From Candidatus Hydrogenedentota bacterium (GTDB lineage Bacteria; Hydrogenedentota; Hydrogenedentia; Hydrogenedentales; SLHB01): a stretch of 36,981 bases of DNA. The notes below the pieces were generated by a model. The model made no database searches. It was not told the DNA's origin and worked only from the letters and a program-made list of their open reading frames with translations. Position numbers and translations under genes: made by a program. Of this stretch, positions 21,299 to 29,295 are shown one piece after another. The DNA lies in the NCBI GenBank assembly GCA_016209895.1, contig JACQVH010000137.1, forward strand, positions 1-36,981. Reading direction: 5' to 3'. The number at the start of each line of letters is the position of its first letter. Position 1 is the first letter of the stretch.

Positions 21299-21333
21299 TT
21301 GTTCGATGGTAGTACGAGCGCTATAATACCATC
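21299..21333 (+). promoter_or_regulatory. Promoter with overlapping operator-like inverted repeat ahead of the Gfo/Idh gene
   Basis: A perfect TATAAT (21322-21327) lies 17 bp from TTGTTC (21299-21304), about 57 nt upstream of the ATG. Arms GATGGTA (21305-21311) and TACCATC (21327-21333) form a perfect 7-bp inverted repeat with a 15-bp spacer that covers the -10. A dimeric regulator bound there would block RNA polymerase. Confidence 0.5.
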
Positions 21334-21383
21334 AACTCCTCGCGAGTGCGGAATCAAACGGCGGAAAAGATGAGGGAGAAGTC

Positions 21384-22637
21384 ATGGAACGGTTGAGGCT
21401 GGGGTTTATCGGGGCGGGGTTCATTGCGAAGTTTCAGGCCACGGCGCTGCATTTTGTGCGCGGCGTGGATTTGGTTGGAGTGTACGCGCTGAAGGGTTCC
21501 GAAGAACTGGCCGCGTTCGCGAAGCAAACCGGCGTCGGGGACTGCAAGGTGTATCCGAGCGTCGCGGAATTATGTAAGAATTGCGACGCGGTGGCCATCT
21601 TTGCGCCCAATTACGTGCGGGTGGACTTGGTGGGACAGGTGGCCGACGCCGTGCAAGCCGGCGCCAAGCTGAAGGGTATCATCTGCGAGAAACCGCTGGG
21701 CCGCAACGTCAAGGAAGCGCGGCAACTCGTGAATCTTGCGAAGGGGGCCAAGCTGCCGACGGCCTATTTCGAAAACCAGATTCACATGAAGGCCGTCAAG
21801 TCGCAGTTGAAACAACTTGCACCCGTGCAGAAGACGATGGGGCCATTGTCCCTCGCCCGCAGCGCTGAAGAACACGCGGGACCGCATGAGCCGTGGTTCT
21901 GGGACCCGACGCGGCAGGGCGGCGGGGTCCTCTCGGATATGGGTTGCCACAGTATCGCGATTGGGTGGTACGTTTTGACGCCGGTGGGCAAGCCGCTGAC
22001 TTATCTCCAACCGGCGGCCATCAACGCCGAGACCGCGCTGTTGAAATGGGGCCAGCCGAAATGGCGCAAGAAACTGCTCGACAAGACCGGCGTAGACTAC
22101 GCCAAGACCCCCGCCGATGACTTCGCAACGGGCATGGTCACGTATCGCAACCCGGACACCGGCCAACTTGTGAAGGCCCAGTTCACCAATTCGTGGATGT
22201 ACGATAAACAGGGCCTGCGCCTCTTGATGGACGGTCTCGGACCCGGCTACGCGTTCGAGATCAACTCATTGCTCTCGCCCCTGAACATCTTCATCGGCGA
22301 CGAAGCCGCTGCTTCCGTGGCCGACGCCGAGTCGGCGCTCGAGAAGTCCACCGCGTCGCGTGGTTTGCTGGCCGTGCAGCCTAACGAGGCGGACCTCTAC
22401 GGCTACGTGGATGAACTCGAAGATGCGCGCGACGCGTTCCTTGCCGGTCGTGACGCCCTCCTGAACTGGGAATACGGTCTCGAGATTACGAAACTCTGCA
22501 TGGCCGGCTACCTTTCCGGCGAGCGCAAAAGGACGATTGACCTTACCGACCCCGCCATCCAGAAAGAACTGGAGACCTATGTCCCGCTCATCGCCCAAGG
22601 CAAAGGTGGCGAAGTATTGGGGTCGGAAGGGGCTTGA
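21384..22637 (+). CDS. Gfo/Idh/MocA-family NAD(P)-dependent oxidoreductase
   Basis: 417-aa two-domain oxidoreductase. The N-terminal Rossmann fold begins at once (LRLGFIGAGFIAKFQATAL, GxGxxA type). It continues through VAELCKNCDAVAIFAPNYV to the family hallmark EKPLGRN near residue 102 and AYFENQIH. The substrate domain has the GGGVLSDMGCHSIAIGWYVL segment, with the catalytic-type histidine near 195. The likely reaction is oxidation or epimerisation of a sugar or cyclitol; the exact substrate is unknown. The start is ATG 21384 behind GAGGGAGAAG. It is monocistronic, with its own promoter/operator. A TIM-barrel sugar-phosphate isomerase in the window (29296-30078) is the type of partner often seen with this family. 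Confidence 0.93.
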   Translation: MERLRLGFIGAGFIAKFQATALHFVRGVDLVGVYALKGSEELAAFAKQTGVGDCKVYPSVAELCKNCDAVAIFAPNYVRVDLVGQVADAVQAGAKLKGIICEKPLGRNVKEARQLVNLAKGAKLPTAYFENQIHMKAVKSQLKQLAPVQKTMGPLSLARSAEEHAGPHEPWFWDPTRQGGGVLSDMGCHSIAIGWYVLTPVGKPLTYLQPAAINAETALLKWGQPKWRKKLLDKTGVDYAKTPADDFATGMVTYRNPDTGQLVKAQFTNSWMYDKQGLRLLMDGLGPGYAFEINSLLSPLNIFIGDEAAASVADAESALEKSTASRGLLAVQPNEADLYGYVDELEDARDAFLAGRDALLNWEYGLEITKLCMAGYLSGERKRTIDLTDPAIQKELETYVPLIAQGKGGEVLGSEGA

Positions 22638-22641
22638 CAGG

Positions 22642-22686
22642 GTCGGAAAACTCAGACACGTCCGAGGGGTCCGACGAGTCCGAGTG
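22642..22686. repeat. Degenerate nonamer repeat (GTCCGAGGG-type), five units
   Basis: GTCGGAAAA, CTCAGACAC, GTCCGAGGG, GTCCGACGA and GTCCGAGTG lie in one 9-nt phase between the convergent Gfo/Idh and xerC genes. Confidence 0.6.
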
Positions 22687-22703
22687 ACGGCCAGTGGGCG
22701 GAC

Positions 22704-23630
22704 TCACGCGTGGGGATGCGCCGTCCGGTACACTTCCTTCAGTCGGTCAATGCTGACGTGCGTGTAAATTTGTGTGCTCGATAGGCTTTCGTGGCCGAGC
22801 ATTTCCTGCACGACGCGCAGGTCCGCGCCCGCGTTAAGCATGTGTGTGGCAAAGGTATGGCGCAACGTGTGCGGCGAGACGTTGCGTCGGCCGGGCAGCG
22901 CCTTCCGGACGTAGCGTTCGATAATACGTTGCACGCTACGTGTCGTAAGCGGACCGCCTCGGGCGTTGACGAACACGCGCTCGTGAGTGGGGTGTCCAAG
23001 TTGTGAACGCACCCGCAAGTAGGCGCCGAGCGCAGTTGCCGCATACGAACCCAGGTGCGCGAGCCGCTCTTTCCGGCGTTTGCCAAGGACGACGATCATC
23101 CCGCCCACGAGGTCAACGGACCGCAGGGTCAGCCCGACCAATTCCGAGGCGCGAATGCCACTCGAATACAACGTTTCGAGGACGGCGCGGTCGCGAATAC
23201 CCAAGGGCTCGGAGGAGTCCGGGGCTTCAATCAATGCGGTGACCTCCGGAATGCTGAGGACTTCCGGCAGGTCTCTTCGCAATTTCGGAGAACGAACCGC
23301 CTGTGCGGGATTGTTCTCCAGCCGACCGGTGCGCACAAAAAACTTGTAGACCGCGCGGATGGATGCCAGTTTCCGAGCCGCGGTCCGGACGGTCGCGCCC
23401 TTGGTTTGGAGGTGGGCTAAGAAAGCGCGAATGTCGTTGCGGTCGGCGCGCTGCAGAATCTCGAGCGATGCCTCGGGTTTCTCGCTGTCGCCGGCCTCGA
23501 AGGCCTTCGGTCCAAGTACAAGATAAGCGCAGAACTGTTCGAGGTCGTTGAGATACGCACGCAGCGTGTGAGCTGAGAACGCCCGCTCCCCTTCGAGATG
23601 TTCCACAAACTGACGAATGTCCGGATTCAT
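22704..23630 (-). CDS. xerC: Tyrosine recombinase XerC/XerD
   Basis: 308 aa from ATG 23630 (a TTG three codons upstream is possible). It has the usual length of a Xer recombinase, which resolves chromosome dimers at dif with a partner recombinase. The N-terminal SAM-like core-binding domain (residues 1-110) precedes the catalytic domain, which has all signature residues: R160 in SSGIRASELVGL, K184 in LGKRRKERL, H254 and R257 in SPHTLRHTF, H280 in LGHESLSSTQ and the nucleophile Y289 in IYTHV. It is the last gene of the smg-topA-xerC unit, as often seen near topA, which supports the housekeeping Xer assignment over an integrase. XerC versus XerD cannot be decided from one protein. Confidence 0.92.
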   Translation of the reverse strand: MNPDIRQFVEHLEGERAFSAHTLRAYLNDLEQFCAYLVLGPKAFEAGDSEKPEASLEILQRADRNDIRAFLAHLQTKGATVRTAARKLASIRAVYKFFVRTGRLENNPAQAVRSPKLRRDLPEVLSIPEVTALIEAPDSSEPLGIRDRAVLETLYSSGIRASELVGLTLRSVDLVGGMIVVLGKRRKERLAHLGSYAATALGAYLRVRSQLGHPTHERVFVNARGGPLTTRSVQRIIERYVRKALPGRRNVSPHTLRHTFATHMLNAGADLRVVQEMLGHESLSSTQIYTHVSIDRLKEVYRTAHPHA

Positions 23631-23676
23631 CGTCCCCAAGCCTAATCATCCGACCCGCCCGGCACATTGGGATGAT

Positions 23677-23703
23677 TCCAACCACGCGGTTCGCGTGGTT
23701 GGA
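23677..23703 (-). other. Strong hairpin in the topA-xerC spacer
   Basis: Perfect 12-bp inverted repeat (arms TCCAACCACGCG and CGCGTGGTTGGA, loop GTT), 8 nt after the topA stop. There is no T-run in the direction of transcription. It may lower expression of xerC relative to topA, protect the topA mRNA 3' end, or be a REP-like element; the arm-3-arm design recalls the linkers at 3527-4024. Confidence 0.6.
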
Positions 23704-23710
23704 GTATGTC

Positions 23711-26116
23711 TCAAGCCGACGCGGCTTCCGCCGAATCGTTCTCTTCCTCCCGCTGATAGCCGCAAGCCGGCGCCGGGCAGCGCCGCACGGCGGGCCCGCT
23801 GCGGCTCTTCGAAACGGTCGTCCAGGAATTGCCGCATTTCGGACACGGCGTCTGCTTGTCCAACTGTCCAAACACGATGAAATCACATTGCGGATAGCGG
23901 TCGCAACCGATGAAGCGTCTCCGTTTGGCCAACTTGTGCGCCAGGTTCCCGGTGCAACCCGGTCGCGGACATTTCAGTCCGAGTTCCATGGGCCGGGTGT
24001 ACTTGCATTTCGGATAGTTCTTACACCCGTAGAATTCTTCGTCGCGCCGGCTCTTGCGAATGACCAGAAACGCCCCGCACTCCGGGCACTTTTGGTCTGT
24101 CATCTTCGGTTCGGGACGCGGCTCCCGTACAATCTTCCTGCCTTCCTTGTCGAGATTATGCGTGTTCTTGCACTTCGGATACGTTGTACACGCCAGGAAA
24201 CGCCCGAACCGTCCCGACCGGATCACCATGGGCGCGCCGCATTTATCGCACTTCTCATCGGTGGCTTCGACGGTCTTTCGTTCCAGGCGCCGAGTCGTCT
24301 TGCATTTGGGATAGTGATGGCAGGCGATGAACACGCCATAGCGGCCTTCGCGCATTTCCATGGGCGCGCCGCAATTCGGACAGATCGGTGTTTCCTCGAG
24401 GAGCGTCCCGACCATCTTGCGTTGCGCCTCTGCGATCTCTTTTGTAAATGGAACGTAAAACGCGCGCAGAAGGTCGTGCCATTCGCGTCGGCCTTCTTCG
24501 ACGTGGTCCAGGTCCGCTTCCATCTGGGCCGTGAAATTCAGGTCGAGAATGTCGGGGAAATGATTCAAGAGCAGCGCGTTCACTTGCTCGCCCAAGTCGG
24601 TCGGTTTGAGCCGGCCCTTTTCGCGCTCGACGTACCCGCGCTCGAGAATGGTGTTAATGGTCGGCGCATACGTGCTCGGACGTCCGATGCCGTTTTCCTC
24701 CAGCGCACGAATCAGACTCGCCTCCGAATAGCGGGACGGCGGTTTAGTGAAATGCTGTTCCGGTTTCAGTTCCCGGCACGAAACCGTCTCGCCTTTTACC
24801 ACGTCGGGCAACGGCTGTGGCGCGGGCTGATCGCCGTTCACGTCTTCCACTGTCTCCTCGTACAGCTTCGTGAACCCTGGGAACTTGACGGCGGAACCAA
24901 CGGCGCGCAATTCATAGTGTTTCGCAGTTACGTCAATGGTCATCTGGTCGAGCACCGCGGGCGCCATTTGACACGCCAGGAAGCGCGTCCAGATCAAGGC
25001 ATAGAGCTTGAACTGATCGCCATCGAGGTGGGACCGAACAGAGTCCGGAGTGCGGTACACCGAAGTAGGGCGAATCGCTTCATGCGCGTCCTGAGCGCCC
25101 CGTTTACTCGCATAGATGTTTGGCTTCTCCGGCAGCATGGCCGGTTCAAACTTCTCGCGGATGTACTGGCGCGCCTCGTCGAGGGCTTCCTGGGACAGCC
25201 GCGTCGAGTCGGTGCGCATGTAGCTGATGAGGCCGACGCTGCCTTCGTCGCCCAGAGTTACACCTTCGTAAAGTTGTTGCGCGACAATCATCGTCTTGCG
25301 CGGGCCGAAGCCGAGCTTGCGTGACGCCTCCTGTTGCAGCGTACTGGTGATAAAGGGGGGATAAGGCCGGCGACGAACTTCCTTACGCTCCACCTCGGCG
25401 ACGGTGTACGAGGCGCCCTGCAAGTCCGCCAAGATCGCCTGCATCTCCGCCTCGTTGCCGACCTGGGCTTTTTCGCCTGCGATACGGTTCAGCCGCGCAA
25501 CGAATGTATCGTTGCGTTGCGTCAGCATGGTTGCGTCCAGCGTCCAATACTCCACCGGTACGAACGCGCGGATTTCCGCTTCGCGGTCGCAGACCATGCG
25601 CACGGCCACGGACTGCACCCGGCCGGCGCTCAAGCCTTTTCGCACGCTCCACTGGAGCAGCGGACTTAACCGGTAGCCTACCAAGCGGTCGAGAATCCGA
25701 CGGGCCTGCTGGGCGTTAACCAGATTTTCGCCAATCGCCCGCGGATGTTTGGCGGCTTCCAGCACACTTCGCTTGGTAATCTCATTAAAGACGATGCGTT
25801 CGATGGATTTCTTGGCCGGTCTCAGCAACTCGGCTACGTGCCACCCGATCGCCTCACCTTCACGGTCCGGGTCGGACGCCAGATAAACACGTTCCGCCTT
25901 GGCGGCCGCGTCTTTCAGCGCCTTGACCGCTTTGGCCGATTCCTTCAAGGTCACGTATGTCGGTGTGAAGTTGTTTTCGACGTCCACGCCGAATTCGTTC
26001 TTCGGCAGGTCGCGGACGTGGCCCATGCTGGCCTTCACGACGTAATTGCTTCCGAGAAACTTGTTGATCGTCTTCGCCTTCGCGGGCGACTCGACGACCA
26101 CCAGGTATTTGGACAT
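23711..26116 (-). CDS. topA: DNA topoisomerase I (type IA)
   Basis: 801-aa cytoplasmic enzyme relaxing negative supercoils. The TOPRIM domain begins at VVESPAKAKTI and carries SDPDREGEAIGWH (81-93). The cleavage domain has the active Tyr299 in LISYMRTDSTRLS, and VNAQQARRILDRLVGY and SAGRVQSV are also present. The C-terminus holds five successive zinc-ribbon motifs from about residue 580 on (CPNCGAPM..CHHYPKC, CDKCGAPM..CTTYPKC, CPECGAFL..CKNYPKC, CPRPGC..CDRYPQC and CPKCG..CPAPAC). They bind single-stranded DNA and could contact RNA polymerase. ATG 26116 has AGGAGTGATCGGGA upstream. It is the middle gene of smg-topA-xerC. The minus-strand reading is strong, and the long open frames on the other strand are GC-driven shadows. 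Confidence 0.97.
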   Translation of the reverse strand: MSKYLVVVESPAKAKTINKFLGSNYVVKASMGHVRDLPKNEFGVDVENNFTPTYVTLKESAKAVKALKDAAAKAERVYLASDPDREGEAIGWHVAELLRPAKKSIERIVFNEITKRSVLEAAKHPRAIGENLVNAQQARRILDRLVGYRLSPLLQWSVRKGLSAGRVQSVAVRMVCDREAEIRAFVPVEYWTLDATMLTQRNDTFVARLNRIAGEKAQVGNEAEMQAILADLQGASYTVAEVERKEVRRRPYPPFITSTLQQEASRKLGFGPRKTMIVAQQLYEGVTLGDEGSVGLISYMRTDSTRLSQEALDEARQYIREKFEPAMLPEKPNIYASKRGAQDAHEAIRPTSVYRTPDSVRSHLDGDQFKLYALIWTRFLACQMAPAVLDQMTIDVTAKHYELRAVGSAVKFPGFTKLYEETVEDVNGDQPAPQPLPDVVKGETVSCRELKPEQHFTKPPSRYSEASLIRALEENGIGRPSTYAPTINTILERGYVEREKGRLKPTDLGEQVNALLLNHFPDILDLNFTAQMEADLDHVEEGRREWHDLLRAFYVPFTKEIAEAQRKMVGTLLEETPICPNCGAPMEMREGRYGVFIACHHYPKCKTTRRLERKTVEATDEKCDKCGAPMVIRSGRFGRFLACTTYPKCKNTHNLDKEGRKIVREPRPEPKMTDQKCPECGAFLVIRKSRRDEEFYGCKNYPKCKYTRPMELGLKCPRPGCTGNLAHKLAKRRRFIGCDRYPQCDFIVFGQLDKQTPCPKCGNSWTTVSKSRSGPAVRRCPAPACGYQREEENDSAEAASA

Positions 26117-26144
26117 TCCCGATCACTCCTGTAGACACAAGAAG

Positions 26145-26174
26145 GACGCCACACCCCGTTCCGGGATGGGCGTC
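26145..26174 (-). promoter_or_regulatory. Two-stage hairpin in the topA leader
   Basis: An outer stem GACGCC/GGCGTC encloses an inner CCCG/CGGG with a 3-nt loop, 29-58 nt upstream of the topA start. There is no U-tract. Possibly a structured leader or an attenuating hairpin between smg and topA. Confidence 0.35.
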
Positions 26175-26290
26175 ACCTGATCCGAATTCGCCTAGTGTAT
26201 AGCGGAACACGCCACGCTAGGCGCATCATTCCGTCACTTCGTCAGATCTTTTTGTTTCAATCGTTTACGCTTGCTCGCGTCCTGTCGCCG

Positions 26291-26749
26291 CTAATGAAGA
26301 TTGGGTTTCCGGCCTTCCAGCACACTGTAGATGGTGTGCTGCGATTCTACGTCGCGCCCGCTGCACACCAACCACGAGAGCAGATAATCCAATTCCTCGA
26401 GGCCCACCTCCGCCTCGAATTGGCCCAGCCGGTCCAGGATCATTTCCCGCTCATACCCGTCAATCAAGCCGTACAACTCGAGCCGCGCCAATGCATCCCG
26501 CGCCTCGGGCGTAAGCTTGTAGTCTTCGTAGACGGACAGATTGCGAAGTGTTGCTGGACGCTGCCGTTCGACGGAAGGCCGGCCCGGAAGACGGGGTCGC
26601 ACCAACTTGAAGGCTGCGTCAATATCGCGCTGCTTATACCCCTGGTGCGCCAGCCAAGTGCGCAGACCACTTTCACTCGGCGGTGCTTCCGGCGTCTCTT
26701 GAATTTTTCTTAGGATTACATCAACCAGTTTTGTTAGCGATGGTTTCAT
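26291..26749 (-). CDS. smg: Smg family protein (DUF494)
   Basis: 152 aa from ATG 26749 with AGGAGTGTTGG just upstream. The family pattern is visible: KLVDVILRKIQET, a variable charged linker, LRTWLAHQGYKQRDIDAAFKLV, then RNLSVYEDYKLTPEARDALARLELYGLIDGYEREMILDRLGQFEAEVGLEELDYLLSWLV. Function is not established. In Enterobacteria smg lies with DNA-processing and topA-like zinc-finger genes, and here it is immediately upstream of topA, reproducing that association. A good promoter lies just ahead (26804-26833), so it heads the transcription unit. Confidence 0.9.
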   Translation of the reverse strand: MKPSLTKLVDVILRKIQETPEAPPSESGLRTWLAHQGYKQRDIDAAFKLVRPRLPGRPSVERQRPATLRNLSVYEDYKLTPEARDALARLELYGLIDGYEREMILDRLGQFEAEVGLEELDYLLSWLVCSGRDVESQHTIYSVLEGRKPNLH

Positions 26750-26803
26750 CCAACACTCCTACGAGCAACCTATGAACGCGTTCGGATCCCCGCGCCCAGA
26801 CTT

Positions 26804-26833
26804 ATTCTAGGTATTGCACCGGCCCCCTGTCAA
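26804..26833 (-). promoter_or_regulatory. Promoter of the smg-topA-xerC unit
   Basis: On the minus strand a perfect TTGACA (26828-26833), an 18-bp spacer and TAGAAT (26804-26809). It gives a leader of about 48 nt before the smg ATG. It overlaps the end of the CopG-like remnant. Confidence 0.7.
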
Positions 26834-26980
26834 CCGATGGGCCATTTGGGTTGACGGCTTGAGATTGGGAAAGACCGCTCGCTTGACCTTCGACCAGTCA
26901 ATGTATTTGGTCGAATCATGAGTCGCCCGGAATTTGCGCTCCTGGTCGTCACTCCTAAACTTGGGGATTCGCTCTTTCAT
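26807..26980 (-). pseudogene. Truncated CopG-type antitoxin (DUF3680/BrnA-like) gene
   Basis: From ATG 26980: MKERIPKF, RSDDQERKFRATHDSTKYIDWSKVKRAVFPNLKPST. The IPKFxSDxxERKFxATHDST-YIDW-KxKxAxFPNLKPST pattern is characteristic of a small CopG-type antitoxin family. Homology ends at residue 44; the ribbon-helix-helix DNA-binding half that should follow is absent. The frame runs on into the -35 region of the smg promoter and stops at 26807. No toxin partner is adjacent. The ATG has no visible ribosome-binding site. Probably a dead remnant, although the short peptide could still be made. Confidence 0.7.
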
Positions 26981-27083
26981 AATCGTGGCGGGCTTACGAA
27001 ATCGTTCTTGGAACAAGTGTATACAGCATGACTCTACGCATCAAGAATGCGTCTTCTGAGCGCCACGCGTTTACGTATGGAAA

Positions 27084-29213
27084 CTATGGGTTAAGTGCCG
27101 CGAACGTGCGCGCATGCCGTGCCAGTGTCCCGTACTCGTTCCCTGATAAGTCCGGATCCTTTCTCAGAATCTCCTCGGCGTCCCGGCGGGCGTGGTCAAG
27201 GAGGCGGACATCGCGCAACAGGTCGGCCACGCGCAAGTCGGAAAGACCGGCTTGGCGAATTCCTTGAAATTCACCGGGGCCGCGCAACTTGAGATCCTCT
27301 TCCGCGATCTCGAAGCCGTTGCAGGTGTTGCATAGAATCTCGATCCGTCGCTTGCCCTCCGGGGTCTTGGGCTTTTCGAGGAGAAAACAGTAGGATTGTT
27401 CCGTGCCGCGCCCGACGCGGCCCCGGAGTTGATGCAGTTGCGTGAGTCCGAATTGCGCCGCGTCCTCGATGACCATCGTCGTTGCCGACGGCACATCCAT
27501 GCCTACCTCGATCACGGAGGTCGAAAACAGGACGTCAATCTCGCCGGTCTTGAACCGGTGCATGATCTGAGCCTTTTCTTCGTTTGGCAGGCGCCCGTGC
27601 AACATCGCCGTCCGCAGCGACGCCAACGGACCTGCCGACAGTGCGGCATAGTGCGCGGTCAACGCAGTCAATTCGCGGCTGTCAGACTCTTCGATCAGCG
27701 GGCATACGAAATACGTCTGGAGACCGCGTTCGGCCTGTTGGCACAAGTATTGATACAGCCCCTCCTGTTTCGCTGGCGGAATCCAGCGAGTGATCACGGG
27801 AAGTCGTCCCGGTGGAAGTTCATCAATCACGGTGATGTCCATGCCGCCGTACAGCGTGATCGCGAGTGTGCGCGGGATGGGCGTCGCCGTCATGTGCAGT
27901 ACGTCGGGGTTTGCCCCTTTTTCCACCAATGCGCTACGTTGTAGCACGCCGAACCGATGCTGCTCGTCAATGATGACGAGACCCAGTTTGTGAAACTCCG
28001 TTTTCTCTTGAAACAGGGCATGCGTCCCAACGACCACCGCGCAAGACCCGGTGTGCACGCGCTTTCTCGCGGCGGCGTTGGTAGTAGCCGCGGTCAGGAG
28101 CTCGACTTCAATCCCCAGCGGAAGGAGAATCTCACGCAGACCCAGGTAATGCTGCTCGGCAAGAATTTCGGTCGGGGCCATCAGCGCGGTCTGGTAGCCG
28201 CTATCCCCGCACGCCGCAACGGCGTGTAACGCCACGATTGTCTTTCCACAACCTACGTCTCCCTGCAGCATTCGCATCATCGGTCGCGCAGACGCCAAGT
28301 CAGACATAACGTCCGACACCGCCAACTCCTGTGCGGAGGTCAGCCGGAACGGCAGAGATTTCCGAAAGGTCTTGAGGACCGGCCCACCGGTCACATGCCG
28401 GAGGCCCGTGGCTTCGTGATACCGGGCTGCGCGCGCCCGCAGGACGCCGAGTTGCATCCCCAGTAACTCCTCGTACGCGAACCGGTCGCGGGCCTGATAC
28501 GCTCGCTCCACTTCTTCGGGAAAATGCGCGCACCGAATGGCCCCGTTGATCTCCGGATATCCATAGCGCAACCGAAGCGCCGCGGGGAGCGTCTCGTCCA
28601 ACGGTGTTTCCTCTGCCGCCGGAGAATCAGGAGGAGAGTTTTCACCGGTTGTAGCAATTCCCCGGGATTCTGAGAAAGCCCGCTCCAGCGCCGTGTGCAC
28701 CCAGCGCCGCAACATGCGCTGGGAGACGCCTTCCGTGAGCCGATAGATAGGAACGATGCGCCCGGTGTGCAATCGGTCTTCTTCGTCGCCGGACAATAGT
28801 TCATAGTCCGGGTTTTTGAGTGCTGGCCCGCCGTATTTTCCCACGGGGCCGGTAAATAGCCCGCGCGTTCCCGGCGTGAACGTCTTGGCCAGGAAGCCGC
28901 GACCGAACCAGGTCGCCTTGATTTCACCGGAGCCGTCGCGGAGGGTCGCTTCGGCCAGAGAGTTTCGCCCGCGCAGCCGAATAGACCGTGCTTTCACGAA
29001 TTCGGCCTGAATAGTAGCCGTCTCGCCTTCCCGAAGCTCTGAAATTGGCGTGATGGCGCGGCGGTCCTGGTAATCTCGCGGGAAGTAGAATAAGAGATCG
29101 AAGACCGTGCGTATTCCGAGTGCGGCCAGTAGCTCCGCCCGCTTTGGCCCAATCCCAGGCAACGATTCCACCGGTTCGCCTAATCCGGGTCGAGCATTCG
29201 ATTCCACGGGCAT
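27084..29213 (-). CDS. recG: ATP-dependent DNA helicase RecG
   Basis: 709-aa branch-migration helicase acting on stalled forks and Holliday junctions. The N-terminal wedge/OB domain is recognised by VESLPGIGPKRAELLAALGIRTVFDLLFYFPRDYQDR and the linker TGRIVPIYRLTEGVSQRMLR. Helicase domain 1 has Walker A QGDVGCGKT, TEILAEQHYL, the DEQHRFG Walker B box and MTATPIPRTL. Domain 2 has STSVIEVGMDVPSATTMVIEDAAQFGLTQLHQLRGRVGR. The C-terminal segment GPGEFQGIRQAGLSDLRVADLL is the RecG-specific TRG region. ATG 29213 is preceded by GAGAG. A GC-rich acidic insert (GENSPPDSPAAEETPLDET) interrupts the region before LRYGYPEING, a common variable loop. It is the only recG-like gene in the window, with its own leftward transcription. 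Confidence 0.96.
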   Translation of the reverse strand: MPVESNARPGLGEPVESLPGIGPKRAELLAALGIRTVFDLLFYFPRDYQDRRAITPISELREGETATIQAEFVKARSIRLRGRNSLAEATLRDGSGEIKATWFGRGFLAKTFTPGTRGLFTGPVGKYGGPALKNPDYELLSGDEEDRLHTGRIVPIYRLTEGVSQRMLRRWVHTALERAFSESRGIATTGENSPPDSPAAEETPLDETLPAALRLRYGYPEINGAIRCAHFPEEVERAYQARDRFAYEELLGMQLGVLRARAARYHEATGLRHVTGGPVLKTFRKSLPFRLTSAQELAVSDVMSDLASARPMMRMLQGDVGCGKTIVALHAVAACGDSGYQTALMAPTEILAEQHYLGLREILLPLGIEVELLTAATTNAAARKRVHTGSCAVVVGTHALFQEKTEFHKLGLVIIDEQHRFGVLQRSALVEKGANPDVLHMTATPIPRTLAITLYGGMDITVIDELPPGRLPVITRWIPPAKQEGLYQYLCQQAERGLQTYFVCPLIEESDSRELTALTAHYAALSAGPLASLRTAMLHGRLPNEEKAQIMHRFKTGEIDVLFSTSVIEVGMDVPSATTMVIEDAAQFGLTQLHQLRGRVGRGTEQSYCFLLEKPKTPEGKRRIEILCNTCNGFEIAEEDLKLRGPGEFQGIRQAGLSDLRVADLLRDVRLLDHARRDAEEILRKDPDLSGNEYGTLARHARTFAALNP

Positions 29214-29252
29214 ACACTCTCTGGGATTTCCTAGCGTGACCCAGAACCTCTC

Positions 29253-29294
29253 GTGAGTCGGTACTCGGAACTCGGTACTCGGAACTCGGAACTA
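29253..29294. repeat. Heptamer array (GGAACTC/GGTACTC), six units
   Basis: GTGAGTC, GGTACTC, GGAACTC, GGTACTC, GGAACTC and GGAACTA form perfect 7-nt phase immediately before the stop codon of the isomerase gene (minus strand). The unit is the same as in the array at 1930-2048, and in the same strand orientation. Confidence 0.85.
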
Positions 29295-29295
29295 A

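Noticed and set aside
23672..25324. 550-codon open frame on the plus strand opposite topA
   Set aside because: The minus strand is unmistakable topoisomerase I with five zinc ribbons. The plus-strand product has no recognisable domain and a composition typical of antisense reading.
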